Part shown: positions 34,775 to 44,693 of the stretch, piece after piece
Layout of the letters: each line of letters opens with the position of its first letter
Position numbering within the stretch: the first letter of the stretch is position 1
Source of the DNA: Nostoc sp. LPT
GTDB taxonomy: Bacteria; Cyanobacteriota; Cyanobacteriia; Cyanobacteriales; Nostocaceae
Length of the DNA: 63,351 bases
Assembly (NCBI RefSeq): GCF_017115165.1
Contig: NZ_JABXKF010000185.1
Span: 1 to 63,351, forward strand
Direction: 5' to 3'
Translations under genes and position numbers: made by a program
The notes under the pieces: model-generated
The model's input: the letters and a program-made list of their open reading frames with translations, nothing else
Databases searched by the model: none
What the model was told of the DNA's origin: nothing

Positions 34775-35975
34775 TATCACCTCACATTTAGTTTTTTAAT
34801 TATTTAGATTTTCTTAACGGGTTGAAAAGATTTTTTAGAAGAAAATTATATAACAGCAACTTTTTGGTTAATGCTTGATTAAGAAAAACTAGATTCTTAA
34901 GTAGTATAGTGTGAAACATAAATTATAGATAATATTTAAAACTATAGTTGACTCTATACTTTTTAGATATGTCATTATTGTGTCAACTTTGTGTCAGAAA
35001 AATATCTAATTTTAATGTGGTATCCCTATTGAATATATGTTTGGGGCTTTGCAGCAAAAAAATTCAGTGAGGTAACTTTGACAGGAATACTGCACAGTTG
35101 AACCCTACGGTTCTCGGTAGATGCTGACCTCTGTTTTGGGGTACAGGACTTTTATTTGTCTAAAAAAATTCTCTCCAAAAGCGGATTGTTTATTTTCAAG
35201 TTTGATAAATCAATACAAGACAGGCGTGAGATTGTTGGCTGGATGATTGGTCACTTATTTCAGAAAAATACTAGTATTTTTAAATACATTTAAATAAGTA
35301 TCTGAAACTGTTGGTTAATTAGTTTTTCAGATAAAAAATCTGTCGGCATTAACTCGACAGTGTAAATTTTATCTGCGTCTACCTCATAATCAATAACAAC
35401 ACCACGAGAACTTTTCCTTCTTAGACCGGGAAACAATAATTTATAAGATTTAAAAAAGTCTGGCCATAAATAAAGACGGGTTGCAGCCCGTCTAAATAGC
35501 TTGAAAGTGCAAATACACCTTGTATAGGATTGAAAATAACACAATTGATTTTCTCAAAGTTGCCAATTTGCCAATTTATAAAAAAACATCTCCATAAATT
35601 AAATATACGTTATCCAAAACCCTTGTAAAGACGTAGCAGTTCTATATATCTATATTTTTTTCACTCATATCTATAAAGAACAGATGTTAGAATCGTCCTA
35701 AAAGTCTTGGTATTTGCAGCTAAATCATTTACCCATACATATTTGAGGCTTTTTAGAAATTACGATTGCACTCCTCACACTCATGAGCAATTTTCAGCTA
35801 CTCCCTGCTCTAAAAACAGTAATAATCGCCCTCACAAGATATTGCTATGTCTAAATCAGTCATAGTAGAAGTTACAGCTAGTGGATATAGAAGCTCCCCT
35901 AATGTGTTATTACGACTGGTTTAGTTTGACATGAACTCAACCAGCAACAAAAATCAAGGTTTATAACCATCAAAT
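34775..35975. other. Long AT-rich spacer with one palindromic repeat
   Basis: About 1.2 kb without a convincing gene. A palindrome AGACGGG-TTGCAG-CCCGTCT lies at 35474-35493, a repeat common in Nostoc. A minus-strand frame across it (about 84 codons, 35290-35544) is probably not real, although its C-terminal 40 residues look protein-like and could be an eroded gene fragment. Confidence 0.4.
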
Positions 35976-37577
35976 ATGAACGTTTTACTTCTATACCCCC
36001 GCTTTCCAAAAAGTTTTTGGTCTTTTGAAAAAACATTGGCTTTATTAGACCGTAAAGCAATGCTACCGCCTTTAGGCTTGGTAACTGTAGCAGCGATTTT
36101 ACCGCAAGAATGGGATTTCAAGCTAGTAGATCGAAATGTTCGCGTTTGTACAGAAGCCGAATGGGCTTGGGCTGATTTGGTTATTATGTCGGCGATGATT
36201 GTGCAGAAAGAGGATTTGCTCTCTCAGATATTGGAAGCAAAGCAGAGAGGGAAGCGGGTTGCTGTGGGTGGGCCTTTCCCAACAGCGCTACCGAATGAAA
36301 TGACATCCGCAGGAGCTGACTATTTGATATTAGACGAGGGGGAAATCACCCTACCTTTATTTGTAGCAGCGATCGCACGCGGCGATCGCACAGGCATTTT
36401 TCGCTCTGGCGGTGAAAAACCAGATGTCACCAATACTCCAACTCCTCGCTTTGATTTGCTAGAGTTTGAAGCCTATGCAGAGATGTCAGTGCAATTTTCC
36501 CGTGGATGTCCCTTCCAGTGTGAATTTTGTGACATTATTGTGCTATACGGTCGCAAACCCCGCACCAAAAACCCAGAACAACTATTAGCAGAACTTGATT
36601 ATCTCTACAAACTGGGTTGGCGGCGCAGTATTTTTATGGTGGATGACAACTTCATCGGTAATAAGCGGAATGTGAAATTATTTTTGAAGTCCCTTCTACC
36701 CTGGATGGTAGAGCATAATTATCCCTTTTCCTTTGCCACAGAGGCTTCGGTTGATTTAGCCCAAGATCAAGAACTGATGGATTTGATGGTAGCGTGTAAT
36801 TTTGGAGCCGTTTTTCTGGGAATTGAAACCCCCGATGAAGAAAGTCTTACTTTCACTCAGAAATATCAGAATACCAGAGATTCACTCAGTGAAGCAGTGG
36901 ATAAAATTACCCGCTCCGGGCTGCGAGTCATGGCAGGCTTTATCATTGGGTTTGATGGCGAGAAAGTAGGAGCCGGCGCCCGAATTGTCAAGTTTGTGGA
37001 GCAAACAGCAATCCCCACAGCCTTATTTAGTATGCTGCAAGCACTTCCAGATACAGCCCTCTGGCATCGATTAGAAAAGGAAGGACGACTCCGTAATAAA
37101 TCTGCCAACATCAACCAAACCACGTTGATGAATTTTGTACCAACTCGACCTTTAGAAGATATCGCTCGTGAATATGTGCAGGCGTTCTGTGATTTGTATG
37201 AGCCAGAGCGGTTTTTGGAGCGTACATACAAACACTTCCGTCTTTTGGGTGAAGCAACCTATCCAAAAAAGGGGAAAGCTGCTAAAAAACCATTGAACTG
37301 GAAAGTACTCCGGGCGTTGCTGGTGATTTGTTGGCGTCAAGGTTTACGTCGTCAGACGCGCTGGCAATTCTGGCGCAACTTGTGGAACATGTATCAGCAT
37401 AATCCGGGTGGGGTGAGTAGCTACTTAGCTGTTTGTGCCCAAATTGAGCATTTCTTGGAATATCGCCAAATTGTCCGGGATGAAATTGAGGCTCAAGTAG
37501 CTGAATTTCTGAAAGCAGAAGCTAGGGTAAAACCGGAAGCAGAAGTAATGGAAGTGTTAGGAAGCTTAAAAAAATAA
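35976..37577 (+). CDS. B12-binding radical SAM protein (DUF4070 type)
   Basis: A 533-residue protein. A cobalamin-binding-like domain (about 1-140, MNVLLLYPRFPKSFWSFEKT) is followed by a radical SAM core with the cluster motif Cys178-x3-Cys182-x2-Cys185 (RGCPFQCEFC). The C-terminal DUF4070-like domain begins near 370. Cyanobacterial proteins of this kind are thought to be methylases of lipids or secondary metabolites; the hopanoid C-2 methylase is a relative. The exact substrate is unknown. The gene stands alone and is preceded by a long AT-rich spacer. Confidence 0.85.
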   Translation: MNVLLLYPRFPKSFWSFEKTLALLDRKAMLPPLGLVTVAAILPQEWDFKLVDRNVRVCTEAEWAWADLVIMSAMIVQKEDLLSQILEAKQRGKRVAVGGPFPTALPNEMTSAGADYLILDEGEITLPLFVAAIARGDRTGIFRSGGEKPDVTNTPTPRFDLLEFEAYAEMSVQFSRGCPFQCEFCDIIVLYGRKPRTKNPEQLLAELDYLYKLGWRRSIFMVDDNFIGNKRNVKLFLKSLLPWMVEHNYPFSFATEASVDLAQDQELMDLMVACNFGAVFLGIETPDEESLTFTQKYQNTRDSLSEAVDKITRSGLRVMAGFIIGFDGEKVGAGARIVKFVEQTAIPTALFSMLQALPDTALWHRLEKEGRLRNKSANINQTTLMNFVPTRPLEDIAREYVQAFCDLYEPERFLERTYKHFRLLGEATYPKKGKAAKKPLNWKVLRALLVICWRQGLRRQTRWQFWRNLWNMYQHNPGGVSSYLAVCAQIEHFLEYRQIVRDEIEAQVAEFLKAEARVKPEAEVMEVLGSLKK

Positions 37578-37778
37578 CTCATAGTACTTAGAGCAAGGGT
37601 TTAAGACTTCTACTGAACTCCGTCTTTAACAACAGATGCGATCGCCTTCTCAATCACACTTATAGACTATTATTATCTCTAAGTGTGGTTGAATAATCAA
37701 AAGTTATACCCATACCTCAAAAACCATAACATCTCTCGTTATCATATTTCAGAGGAATGAGAGTAAGGTTCAAGCATC

Positions 37779-38420
37779 ATGTACATCCCAAATGCTTTTC
37801 GAGAAGATGACATTGAGAAACTTGTCGCCTTCATGCGTGCGAACAGTTTTGCCACATTGGTGTCTATTCTCAATGATGTTCCTGTTGCCTCACATATTCC
37901 GCTGGTTGTCACAGTGCAAAATAATGTGGTTAAGCTATCGGGTCATCTTGCCAAACCAAATCCTCAATGGCAGGTCTTTGGCGTAGGCGAGGCACTTGCC
38001 GTCTTTACGGGGCCTCATGCTTATATCTCGCCATCTTTGTATGAGAAGCAAGAGAGTGTACCGACGTGGAACTACATCGCTGTACACGCATCTGGTGTGC
38101 CCCAAGTTATTACCCTTGGTGATTCGCCGGATTTGATGGATAAGATGATTGAGGATATGATTGACACCTATGGTTCTGAGTATAAATCTCAATGGCATAG
38201 CTTATCCGATAACTTTCGTGAAGGAATGATGAACGGCATTATTGGTTTTGAGATGACCATCACGCGACTGGAAGGGAAATACAAACTTAGCCAAAATCGC
38301 AGTCATTTTGACCAGAGTAATGTTGCAGATGTGTTGCTACAAAGTACAGAACCAACTGTTCATGCGATCGGTGCTGCTATGAAACAGAATCTTCAAACCA
38401 GGGAACAATTGCCAGAGTGA
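37779..38420 (+). CDS. FMN-binding PaiB-family protein
   Basis: A 213-residue protein of the PaiB / FMN-binding negative transcriptional regulator family. The N-terminus MYIPNAFREDDIEKLVAFMRANSFATLVS is diagnostic. Further family blocks are HLAKPNPQWQVF, FTGPHAYISPSLY and VPTWNYIAVHASG, which form a split-barrel flavin-binding fold. Named after a Bacillus regulator, most members probably are flavin- or heme-binding enzymes. It has no neighbour that would show its role. It starts the stretch that leads to the monooxygenase cluster but is 630 bp away from it. Confidence 0.9.
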   Translation: MYIPNAFREDDIEKLVAFMRANSFATLVSILNDVPVASHIPLVVTVQNNVVKLSGHLAKPNPQWQVFGVGEALAVFTGPHAYISPSLYEKQESVPTWNYIAVHASGVPQVITLGDSPDLMDKMIEDMIDTYGSEYKSQWHSLSDNFREGMMNGIIGFEMTITRLEGKYKLSQNRSHFDQSNVADVLLQSTEPTVHAIGAAMKQNLQTREQLPE

Positions 38421-39053
38421 AAACCCGCAGTTTCTAGTCGTGGGGAGAGGTCAAATGAACCTGGAGTATTATCTAACAAGCTTTGGGCATCATACATAAC
38501 TATATACTCCGCAAACAAATAGTTTGCAATACTTAATATTAGTGAAACTAATAATTAGTTTTTCATGAGATTGTGATTGCCAACACATCTTTTTTTGTAT
38601 TGATCGTGTAGGCTCATATCTGCTGGGTAAAATTACTAGATAAATTTATGGTAATTCGAGCACCAAGCAGCATAATCCCTAATTCTGCTGTGCTATTAAA
38701 CTTGCTTACAATTTGGTTATTTGATTTTTGAGCAATTATTAGGTAACTGAACGGTAAGCTTGGTTGCTAGAGAGCATTCCATGATTACATTCAGTACTGA
38801 CGTAGCCATGTACCAATGGCACGAATAAAAGTGCTAACCCTTGAGATTACTGCTTTTGGGGTGTAGAGAATATAAGAAGAGTAGAGCTAGGTTTCACACT
38901 CTCAAATGCAAAGTCCCTTAGGACTACACTCAACACCCTACACCCTGACAAAGGCGAGGTTTCACTTTTTCTTCATGCTATTCACAATATATACAAATCA
39001 GCGATACCAGCCATAGAGCTACTGCTAAGGCAATTTTAAGAAAACAAAAAAGC
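38421..39053. other. Intergenic region upstream of the monooxygenase cluster
   Basis: About 630 bp with no supported gene. It probably contains the promoter of the cluster starting at 39054. I see no clear riboswitch, operator or terminator. Confidence 0.4.
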
Positions 39054-40418
39054 ATGAGTACAACACGCAAAATTCGTTTAGGTGCATTCATTCAAGCTAC
39101 CGGACACCATGTCTCTGCTTGGCGACACCCTGATTCACAAGCAGATGCTGGACTGAATTTCGAGCATTACAAAGAAATTACCCAAACTGCCGAACGCGGC
39201 TTATTCGATGCAGTTTTCTTAGCAGACAGTCCAGGAGTCTGGGGCGGCGCTCCAGAAACTCAGCATCGCAATGGTAAAATTGCCCATTTTGAGCCTGTCA
39301 CCCTCTTTTCAGCCTTATCCTCTGTAACTCAAAACATCGGCTTCATTTCCACCGCTTCGACCACTTATGAAGAACCCTACACCTTGGCACGTAAGTTTGC
39401 TTCCCTAGACTACTTGAGTAAGGGTCGGGCCGGGTGGAATGTAGTCACTACAGGCAATGAGAATGCTGCACGTAATTTCGGCCTTGAGCATCACCCGGAA
39501 CATAGCCAGCGTTATGAACGAGCTGAAGAGTTTGTGGAAGTGGTGAAAGGTCTATGGGATAGTTGGGAAGACGATGCTTTCATCCGTGATAAAGAGTCTG
39601 GTATTTATTTTGATCCAGATAAACTACATACACTCAACCACAAAGGCAAATATTTCTCTGTAAAAGGCCCTTTAAACGTTGGTCGTCCGCCCCAAGGCTA
39701 CCCGGTGATTGTTCAGGCTGGAGCCTCCGAATCGGGACGGGACTTAGCCGCACGCACTGCCGAGGCGATTTTCACTGCCAATCAAACCTTAGCTGATGCT
39801 CAGGAATTTTATGCTGATATCAAAGGTAGGCTAGCACAATATGGGCGATCGCCAGACGATCTAAAAATCATGCCTGGTGCTTTCCCAATCATTGGCCGTA
39901 CCGAATCAGAAGCTCAAGAAAAATACAAATTTCTGCAATCGTTAATCCATCCCGATGTCGCCTGGGGAATTTTAAAGAACTATTACAAAGGTGTGGATTT
40001 GTCGAAATATTCTTTAGATGATGTAGCTCCCGAACTACCCAGCGACACCAATACTAACAAAAGTCGTCTCAAACTAGTCAAAGATTTAGCTACTCGTGGC
40101 ACTCTCACGCTGCGCCAATTGTATCTTTCTCTTGCTACTGCACGAGGTCATCGCACCATACTCGGTACTCCCGAAACCATTGCTGACCAGCTAGAAGAAT
40201 GGTTCAACAACGGTGCAGCAGATGGCTTTAATATCATGCCACCAATCCTGCCCACAGGATTAGATGAGTTCGTTAACCTAGTCGTTCCCGTCCTCCAAAA
40301 ACGCGGACTGTTCCGTACTGAATACGAAGGCAGTACCTTGCGTGAAAACCTGGGATTGCGTCGTCCGGCCAATCGTTTTGCCGTTAAACAACTAGATGAA
40401 AGATTGGTGTTGGCGTAA
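39054..40418 (+). CDS. FMN-dependent monooxygenase of the NtaA/SnaA/DszA type
   Basis: A 454-residue bacterial-luciferase-like flavin monooxygenase. Motifs of the NtaA/DszA/SnaA group are seen: AFIQATGHHVSAWRHPDS at the start, GRAGWNVVTTGNENAARNFG, QAGASESGRDLAARTAEAIF and, at the C-terminus, GAADGFNIMPP. It uses reduced FMN and oxygen to attack small nitrogen- or sulfur-containing compounds. The gene opens a same-strand group with an amidohydrolase, an alpha/beta hydrolase, a methyltransferase, an SGNH hydrolase and an aldo/keto reductase, which suggests a catabolic pathway. The FMN reductase partner is not nearby. Confidence 0.92.
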   Translation: MSTTRKIRLGAFIQATGHHVSAWRHPDSQADAGLNFEHYKEITQTAERGLFDAVFLADSPGVWGGAPETQHRNGKIAHFEPVTLFSALSSVTQNIGFISTASTTYEEPYTLARKFASLDYLSKGRAGWNVVTTGNENAARNFGLEHHPEHSQRYERAEEFVEVVKGLWDSWEDDAFIRDKESGIYFDPDKLHTLNHKGKYFSVKGPLNVGRPPQGYPVIVQAGASESGRDLAARTAEAIFTANQTLADAQEFYADIKGRLAQYGRSPDDLKIMPGAFPIIGRTESEAQEKYKFLQSLIHPDVAWGILKNYYKGVDLSKYSLDDVAPELPSDTNTNKSRLKLVKDLATRGTLTLRQLYLSLATARGHRTILGTPETIADQLEEWFNNGAADGFNIMPPILPTGLDEFVNLVVPVLQKRGLFRTEYEGSTLRENLGLRRPANRFAVKQLDERLVLA

Positions 40419-40539
40419 ATAACTTTTCATATCTGTACTGTGCAGTGCTGTAGCGTAAATGAATTTTTCACGGATGCTTAAGCCATACCTTTTAAATTGC
40501 ACTTTCTGTAGATCGCCGCCCTACAGAATTTGAAAATTG

Positions 40540-40569
40540 TGGAGAGACGCGATAAATCGCCCTCTCTAC
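40540..40569. repeat. Small palindrome
   Basis: GGAGAGACGCGATAAATCGCCCTCTCTACG: imperfect inverted repeat related to the dispersed element at 25631-25690, between the monooxygenase and amidohydrolase genes. Confidence 0.55.
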
Positions 40570-40646
40570 GGGAAATGTATTTGTTAATAGCAGCATTGGA
40601 TGCTAAAAAAATCCTGTAATTTTTGTGCAGTAGGCAAGGAAAAAAC

Positions 40647-42185
40647 ATGACTGAATATAGCCGATTGAAGACCTCACGCTCCGCCGCAATCAGAGCGACC
40701 CTTGATTATCCAGTAATCGATACCGATGTTCATACTAATGATTTCACCCCAGCTTTTGAAGATTACATCGCTAAGTACGGTGGCGTGAAACTCGTAGATG
40801 AGTTACGTAAGACAGAAGCCTCCCGTCTTAACTCCAAGAGCAACGGTAAAGACTGGTATCAACAAACCCCTGAAGAACGTCAATACAACCGGACAATTCG
40901 ATCGCCTTGGTGGGCCAGAGTTACCAAAAACACATTGGATCTCGCTACTTATACCCTCCCCGGACTCCTCTATGAGCGTCAGGCAGAGCAAGGATCGGAC
41001 TATTCGGTGTTGTTTCCGAACAATGTTTTAGCACCGGCTGGAGCGAGTGCAGAGAATCGTCAGGCATTGCAACGTGCGGTTAATCACTATCATGCTGATA
41101 TTTACCGGAAATATAGCGATCGCTTGACACCGGTAGCTGGCATTCCCTTGACCAATCCCCAAGAAGGTATTGAGGAGCTAGAGTTTGCAGTTAAAACACT
41201 GGGGCTTAAAGTGATTAATATCACTGGTGGAGTGAAACGGACAATCAAAGCGATCGCTGATAAATATCCAGCTGATAAATTCCCCGAAATTGCCAAGTAC
41301 GCTTCTTATATCGACTTCTACGGATTAGATAGTGAATACGACTACGATCCCTTCTGGGCCAAAGTCGTGGAACTGGGAGTACCCGTTACCACCCATTACG
41401 GCAGTCAAGGCTGGACTGGTCGTTCCTCCATCAGTAATTACATGAACAACCATATCGGCCACTTCGCCGATGGTTCAGAAGCATTTGCGAAGGCGCTGTT
41501 CTTCGGTGGTGTTACCAAGCGTTTTCCGCAGTTGCGTGTAGCAATGCTGGAAGGTGGTGCAGATTGGGGTGCCCGCGTCTACATTCATTTGGTAGATCGG
41601 TTCTCCAAGCGCAACGTCAAGGCACTGCAAAACTACAATCCAGCATTGACAAATGCCGATGAGTTGTTTGAAATATTTGAGCGCTACGGTGCAGAAATTA
41701 CTCAAGGACATTCCCTCGATAAAGATGAATTGACCAAGACTGTACTGGGAGCTTCATTCAGCCGTTTTAGCCGTGTGCCCATTGATAGCGAATTGAATGA
41801 TTTTGCAGCAGCAGGCATTGAAACCATTGAAGATATCCGCGATCGCTGGGTGAATAGTTTCTTCTTTGGTTCCGAGTCCGACGATCGCACGATCGCTACG
41901 GCATTCAATGACAAAGCCAATCCTTTGGGAGTCAAGATCAACGCCATCTATTCCTCTGATGTTGGTCACTGGGATGTGCCAGACTTGACTTCCCCCTTAG
42001 CTGAAAGCTGGGATCTCGTGCAAGAAGGCGTCCTGACCGAAGCCGACTTTAAGTCCTATGTATTCGCTAATCCCTACAAGTTTTACACCCAAGCTAACCC
42101 CGAATTCTTCAAAGGTACAGCGATCGAATCGAAACTAGGTAACACCGAATTTAAACAAGTAGACAAGAGCCTAGTGGTGGCATGA
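40647..42185 (+). CDS. Amidohydrolase-family (ACMSD-like) metal-dependent hydrolase
   Basis: About 512 residues from the ATG at 40647, preceded by AAGGA. It is a TIM-barrel metal hydrolase of the amidohydrolase-2 / ACMSD group: the N-terminal DYPVIDTDVHTND carries the first metal His, THYGSQGW a second and LEGGADWGARV another conserved block. Near the end YSSDVGHWDVPD provides the active-site Asp/His. These enzymes cleave C-C or C-N bonds of ring or amide compounds. It follows the flavin monooxygenase, and both may act on the same foreign compound. The substrate is not known. Confidence 0.87.
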   Translation: MTEYSRLKTSRSAAIRATLDYPVIDTDVHTNDFTPAFEDYIAKYGGVKLVDELRKTEASRLNSKSNGKDWYQQTPEERQYNRTIRSPWWARVTKNTLDLATYTLPGLLYERQAEQGSDYSVLFPNNVLAPAGASAENRQALQRAVNHYHADIYRKYSDRLTPVAGIPLTNPQEGIEELEFAVKTLGLKVINITGGVKRTIKAIADKYPADKFPEIAKYASYIDFYGLDSEYDYDPFWAKVVELGVPVTTHYGSQGWTGRSSISNYMNNHIGHFADGSEAFAKALFFGGVTKRFPQLRVAMLEGGADWGARVYIHLVDRFSKRNVKALQNYNPALTNADELFEIFERYGAEITQGHSLDKDELTKTVLGASFSRFSRVPIDSELNDFAAAGIETIEDIRDRWVNSFFFGSESDDRTIATAFNDKANPLGVKINAIYSSDVGHWDVPDLTSPLAESWDLVQEGVLTEADFKSYVFANPYKFYTQANPEFFKGTAIESKLGNTEFKQVDKSLVVA

Positions 42186-42262
42186 AGAGTGCTGAGTTCC
42201 GAGTGCTGAGTGCTGAGTATTGAGTACTTCTTAATTCACTCAGGACTTAGGACTTAGTGCTG
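42183..42262. repeat. GAGTGCT-type short repeats
   Basis: About five GAGTGCT/GAGTATT-like heptamers follow the amidohydrolase stop codon. The same repeat family recurs at 57890-57925. Confidence 0.7.
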
Positions 42263-42374
42263 AGTAGGGTAAAAGGCGAGATGAGGGAGCAGAAAAGAAG
42301 TTGCAGTAATGTTTTTCTCCTCTGCCCCTCTGCCTCTTGTACCCAATCCCCAAATCAAATTAGGAGTCACAACA

Positions 42375-43043
42375 ATGCCTGTCGAACAACGCTCTCATGA
42401 CACTAACAATGGTTCCTTGCCTTATCTTTTCTCGCCTGTTTCTGACAATGCCAACAAACCTGCACCCTTAGTACTTTTTCTACACGGAGGACGCGATCGC
42501 GGGACGGATTTGAATGTGCTACTGAAATGGGGTCTACCTCGTTTCGTGGATTTATCCGACTCATTACCTTATGTCTTTGCTGCACCCCAAATTCCGGCTG
42601 AACAGACTTGGGCAGATCGAGCAGATGATGTGCTTGCTTTGCTTGATGAACTGATCGTTTCTCAGCCTGTCGATCCAGCGCGGGTGATATTGGCTGGGTT
42701 CAGCTTAGGTTCGGCGGGGATCTGGCATCTCGCTGCTTTGTATCCCGATCGCTTCGCAGGTCTGATACCTGTGTCTGGACGTGTACCCAAAACATTAGCA
42801 GAAAGCGAACTAGCTGCACTCAAAAACATTCCCGTTCAGATATTCCAAGGTGGACAGGACAAAAATCTGCCGATTGAGGATACAGAGAATTTTGTTGAGC
42901 GCTTACGCAAAGTAGGGGGGAAAGTTGATTTGACAGTGCTGCCGGAAGGCGATCATTTTATTGCAGATGAAGTATACGGCGATCCGAAGTTGCAGCAGTG
43001 GCTAATTTCCCAGAACCGTCGTGAAATTTCTGTAGTTGTCTAA
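42375..43043 (+). CDS. Alpha/beta hydrolase (phospholipase/carboxylesterase-like)
   Basis: About 222 residues from the ATG at 42375, which has AGGAG upstream; an earlier in-frame ATG lies in non-coding sequence. It has the alpha/beta hydrolase fold: oxyanion motif LFLHGGRDRG, nucleophile elbow GFSLGS, and acid/base residues in QGGQDKN and EGDHFIADE. The protein resembles the phospholipase/carboxylesterase or dienelactone hydrolase group and should hydrolyse small esters. It is third in the monooxygenase-amidohydrolase group and is followed by a methyltransferase gene only 6 bp away. Confidence 0.87.
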   Translation: MPVEQRSHDTNNGSLPYLFSPVSDNANKPAPLVLFLHGGRDRGTDLNVLLKWGLPRFVDLSDSLPYVFAAPQIPAEQTWADRADDVLALLDELIVSQPVDPARVILAGFSLGSAGIWHLAALYPDRFAGLIPVSGRVPKTLAESELAALKNIPVQIFQGGQDKNLPIEDTENFVERLRKVGGKVDLTVLPEGDHFIADEVYGDPKLQQWLISQNRREISVVV

Positions 43044-43049
43044 TGGATT

Positions 43050-43724
43050 ATGTCTTACGCACCACCCGATCACTGGAATCAAGTCTTCGCTAAATGGAAG
43101 GATGCTGGCACCGATCTAGATTGGGGAACCCAATGGACGAAAGTTCACCTTCCGTTCCTCAAGTCCGCCAACGTTAAAACTGTGCTTGACCTTGGTTGCG
43201 GGACAGGGAACGACGTGTTACGTCTTGTAAGGCAAGGTTTCACAGTAATTGGTGTGGATTTTTCAGATGAAGCAGTGCAACAAGGACGCGAGAAAGCAAA
43301 AAAGCTAGGACTAAGCGCACAGTTTGTAGTTGCGGATATGGCAAAACGTTTGCCTTTTGATAGTGCAACATTGGATGCTGTCATGTCCAATGTTGCCATC
43401 CACATGTTTTCAGATCAGATTACACGCCAGTTGTTTAAAGAAATTCGACGAATAGTACGCCCCAACGGATTATTTGTTTTCCATGTTAATTCTACAGAAG
43501 ACGCTTTAGTTCGGGCAGAACGCCACTTACCCATACGCGAAATCGAGCCAAATTACTTTCTAGAACATGATGGACAAACTATGCATTTTTTCTCTAAAGA
43601 ATATTTGCTAGACCTTTTATCTGACTGGAAAGATGTAGAGCTAAAACATTACGAAATATTGCATGAGCAAACAGGCAAGCCGTTTAAAAGAGTTTGGTGG
43701 GGTAAGGCAATACAGCCTGACTAA
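43050..43724 (+). CDS. Class I SAM-dependent methyltransferase
   Basis: A 224-residue protein with the Rossmann-type methyltransferase motif I VLDLGCGTGNDVLRL (about 46-60), the acidic residue after strand 2 (VIGVDFSDEAV) and motif VVADMAKRLPF. It transfers a methyl group from S-adenosylmethionine to an unknown acceptor. Six bases separate it from the hydrolase stop, so the two genes are probably co-transcribed and may act in one pathway. Length is typical for stand-alone enzymes such as thiopurine methyltransferase-like proteins. Confidence 0.87.
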   Translation: MSYAPPDHWNQVFAKWKDAGTDLDWGTQWTKVHLPFLKSANVKTVLDLGCGTGNDVLRLVRQGFTVIGVDFSDEAVQQGREKAKKLGLSAQFVVADMAKRLPFDSATLDAVMSNVAIHMFSDQITRQLFKEIRRIVRPNGLFVFHVNSTEDALVRAERHLPIREIEPNYFLEHDGQTMHFFSKEYLLDLLSDWKDVELKHYEILHEQTGKPFKRVWWGKAIQPD

Positions 43725-43729
43725 TCGCC

Positions 43730-43820
43730 TTGTTCCCAGTCTTAAGAATGGGAATGTATTACCAGAGGGCTGCTGCCTCTGGTAAAGCGTCTGGAAGTTC
43801 CGCCTCCAAGCTGGGAACCA
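43730..43820. repeat. Dispersed nested inverted-repeat element
   Basis: Outer arms GTTCCCAG and CTGGGAAC enclose a perfect 10-bp hairpin TTACCAGAGG / CCTCTGGTAA (43759-43768 with 43776-43785). This is a well-known type of intergenic repeat of filamentous cyanobacteria. It may also end transcription of the methyltransferase gene. Confidence 0.7.
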
Positions 43821-43930
43821 GTCAATATATTAATATCTTCAATATCTTCGTGATATGGAAAATAGAATCATGAACATAATGCTTCTTCTCAAGTCAAAAC
43901 CGAACTTTTTCGCTAAAATTCAGTTGAATT

Positions 43931-44533
43931 ATGTCAGATTCTCGCAAAGAGATCAGAATTTGTTTTATTGGTGAATCTTTTGTCAATGGCACAGGCGATC
44001 CAGAGTTTCTGGGTTGGACAGGTAGAGTGTGCCGCAGTGCTGAGTTAAGAGGATACGCTATCACCCATTACAATTTGGGGGTGCGGGCAGAGACGAGTCG
44101 GTATCTCAAACAACGTTGGTACTCGGAAGTCTCCTATCGTCTCCCAAGAGAATTTGATGGTCGAGTAGTGTTTTCCTTTGGAGCAAACGATTTAGGATGG
44201 GCGGGTAAACAACAAGGAATCGAACTTTCAGAGTCGATCGCAAATGCTCGCAGCATCTTAAGCCAAGCAAAGCAACTCTATCCGATCTTGATGGTTAGTC
44301 CGTCACCCTGTGGTGATAATCAAATTCTTGCCAATCTGTCACAGGAATTCGCGTTGGTTTGTAATGAACTAGATGTTCCGTATCTTGATGTGTTTTCTAG
44401 TTTGGTGAAGTCACCCATCTGGCTAGCAGAAGCAAAAGCCAATGACGGCGCTCACCCAAAAGCTGATGGTTATGCAGAATTTGCCGCGATCGTCCAAAAC
44501 TGGGAAGCTTGGTTAAATTGGTTCACACCTTAA
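43931..44533 (+). CDS. SGNH/GDSL-type hydrolase
   Basis: A 200-residue esterase/lipase-like protein. Block I is CFIGESFVNGTGDPEFLGW with the catalytic Ser in GES, block III is GANDLGW (GxND), and block V is DGAHPKADGY with Asp and His. This is the SGNH set. No signal peptide, so it is cytosolic. It lies about 200 bp after the methyltransferase, separated by a repeat element, and so may have its own promoter. The substrate is unknown; a de-esterifying step in the cluster would fit. Confidence 0.87.
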   Translation: MSDSRKEIRICFIGESFVNGTGDPEFLGWTGRVCRSAELRGYAITHYNLGVRAETSRYLKQRWYSEVSYRLPREFDGRVVFSFGANDLGWAGKQQGIELSESIANARSILSQAKQLYPILMVSPSPCGDNQILANLSQEFALVCNELDVPYLDVFSSLVKSPIWLAEAKANDGAHPKADGYAEFAAIVQNWEAWLNWFTP

Positions 44534-44593
44534 AAATGCCGAAATCGGGCTAATCATGGCTTAGTTAATATGTCCTATAGGTTTTTAGTTCTG

Positions 44594-44640
44594 CGTTAGC
44601 GAAGCGGTAGCGACGTTAGGAGCGTCAGCGGGGCGGAACG
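44594..44640. repeat. GCGTTAGCG-type repeat
   Basis: GCGTTAGCGAAGCGGTAGCGACG followed by TTAGGAGCGTCAGCGG. It is the same family as the repeats at 25299-25390 and 45730-45768, and it lies upstream of the aldo/keto reductase. Confidence 0.6.
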
Positions 44641-44693
44641 CACGTCGCATTCTATTTAAAAATTTCCACACTTTCTCAATCAACAACATTTCT

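Noticed and set aside
35290..35544. Minus-strand frame of 84 codons
   Set aside because: It crosses a dispersed palindrome and has no start signal; only its last 40 residues look protein-like. Kept only as a note in the spacer.
35783..35924. Two tiny plus-strand ORFs (23 and 25 codons) upstream of the radical SAM gene
   Set aside because: No ribosome-binding site, no special codon bias and no terminator pairs; unlike the aromatic leaders they show no regulatory logic.
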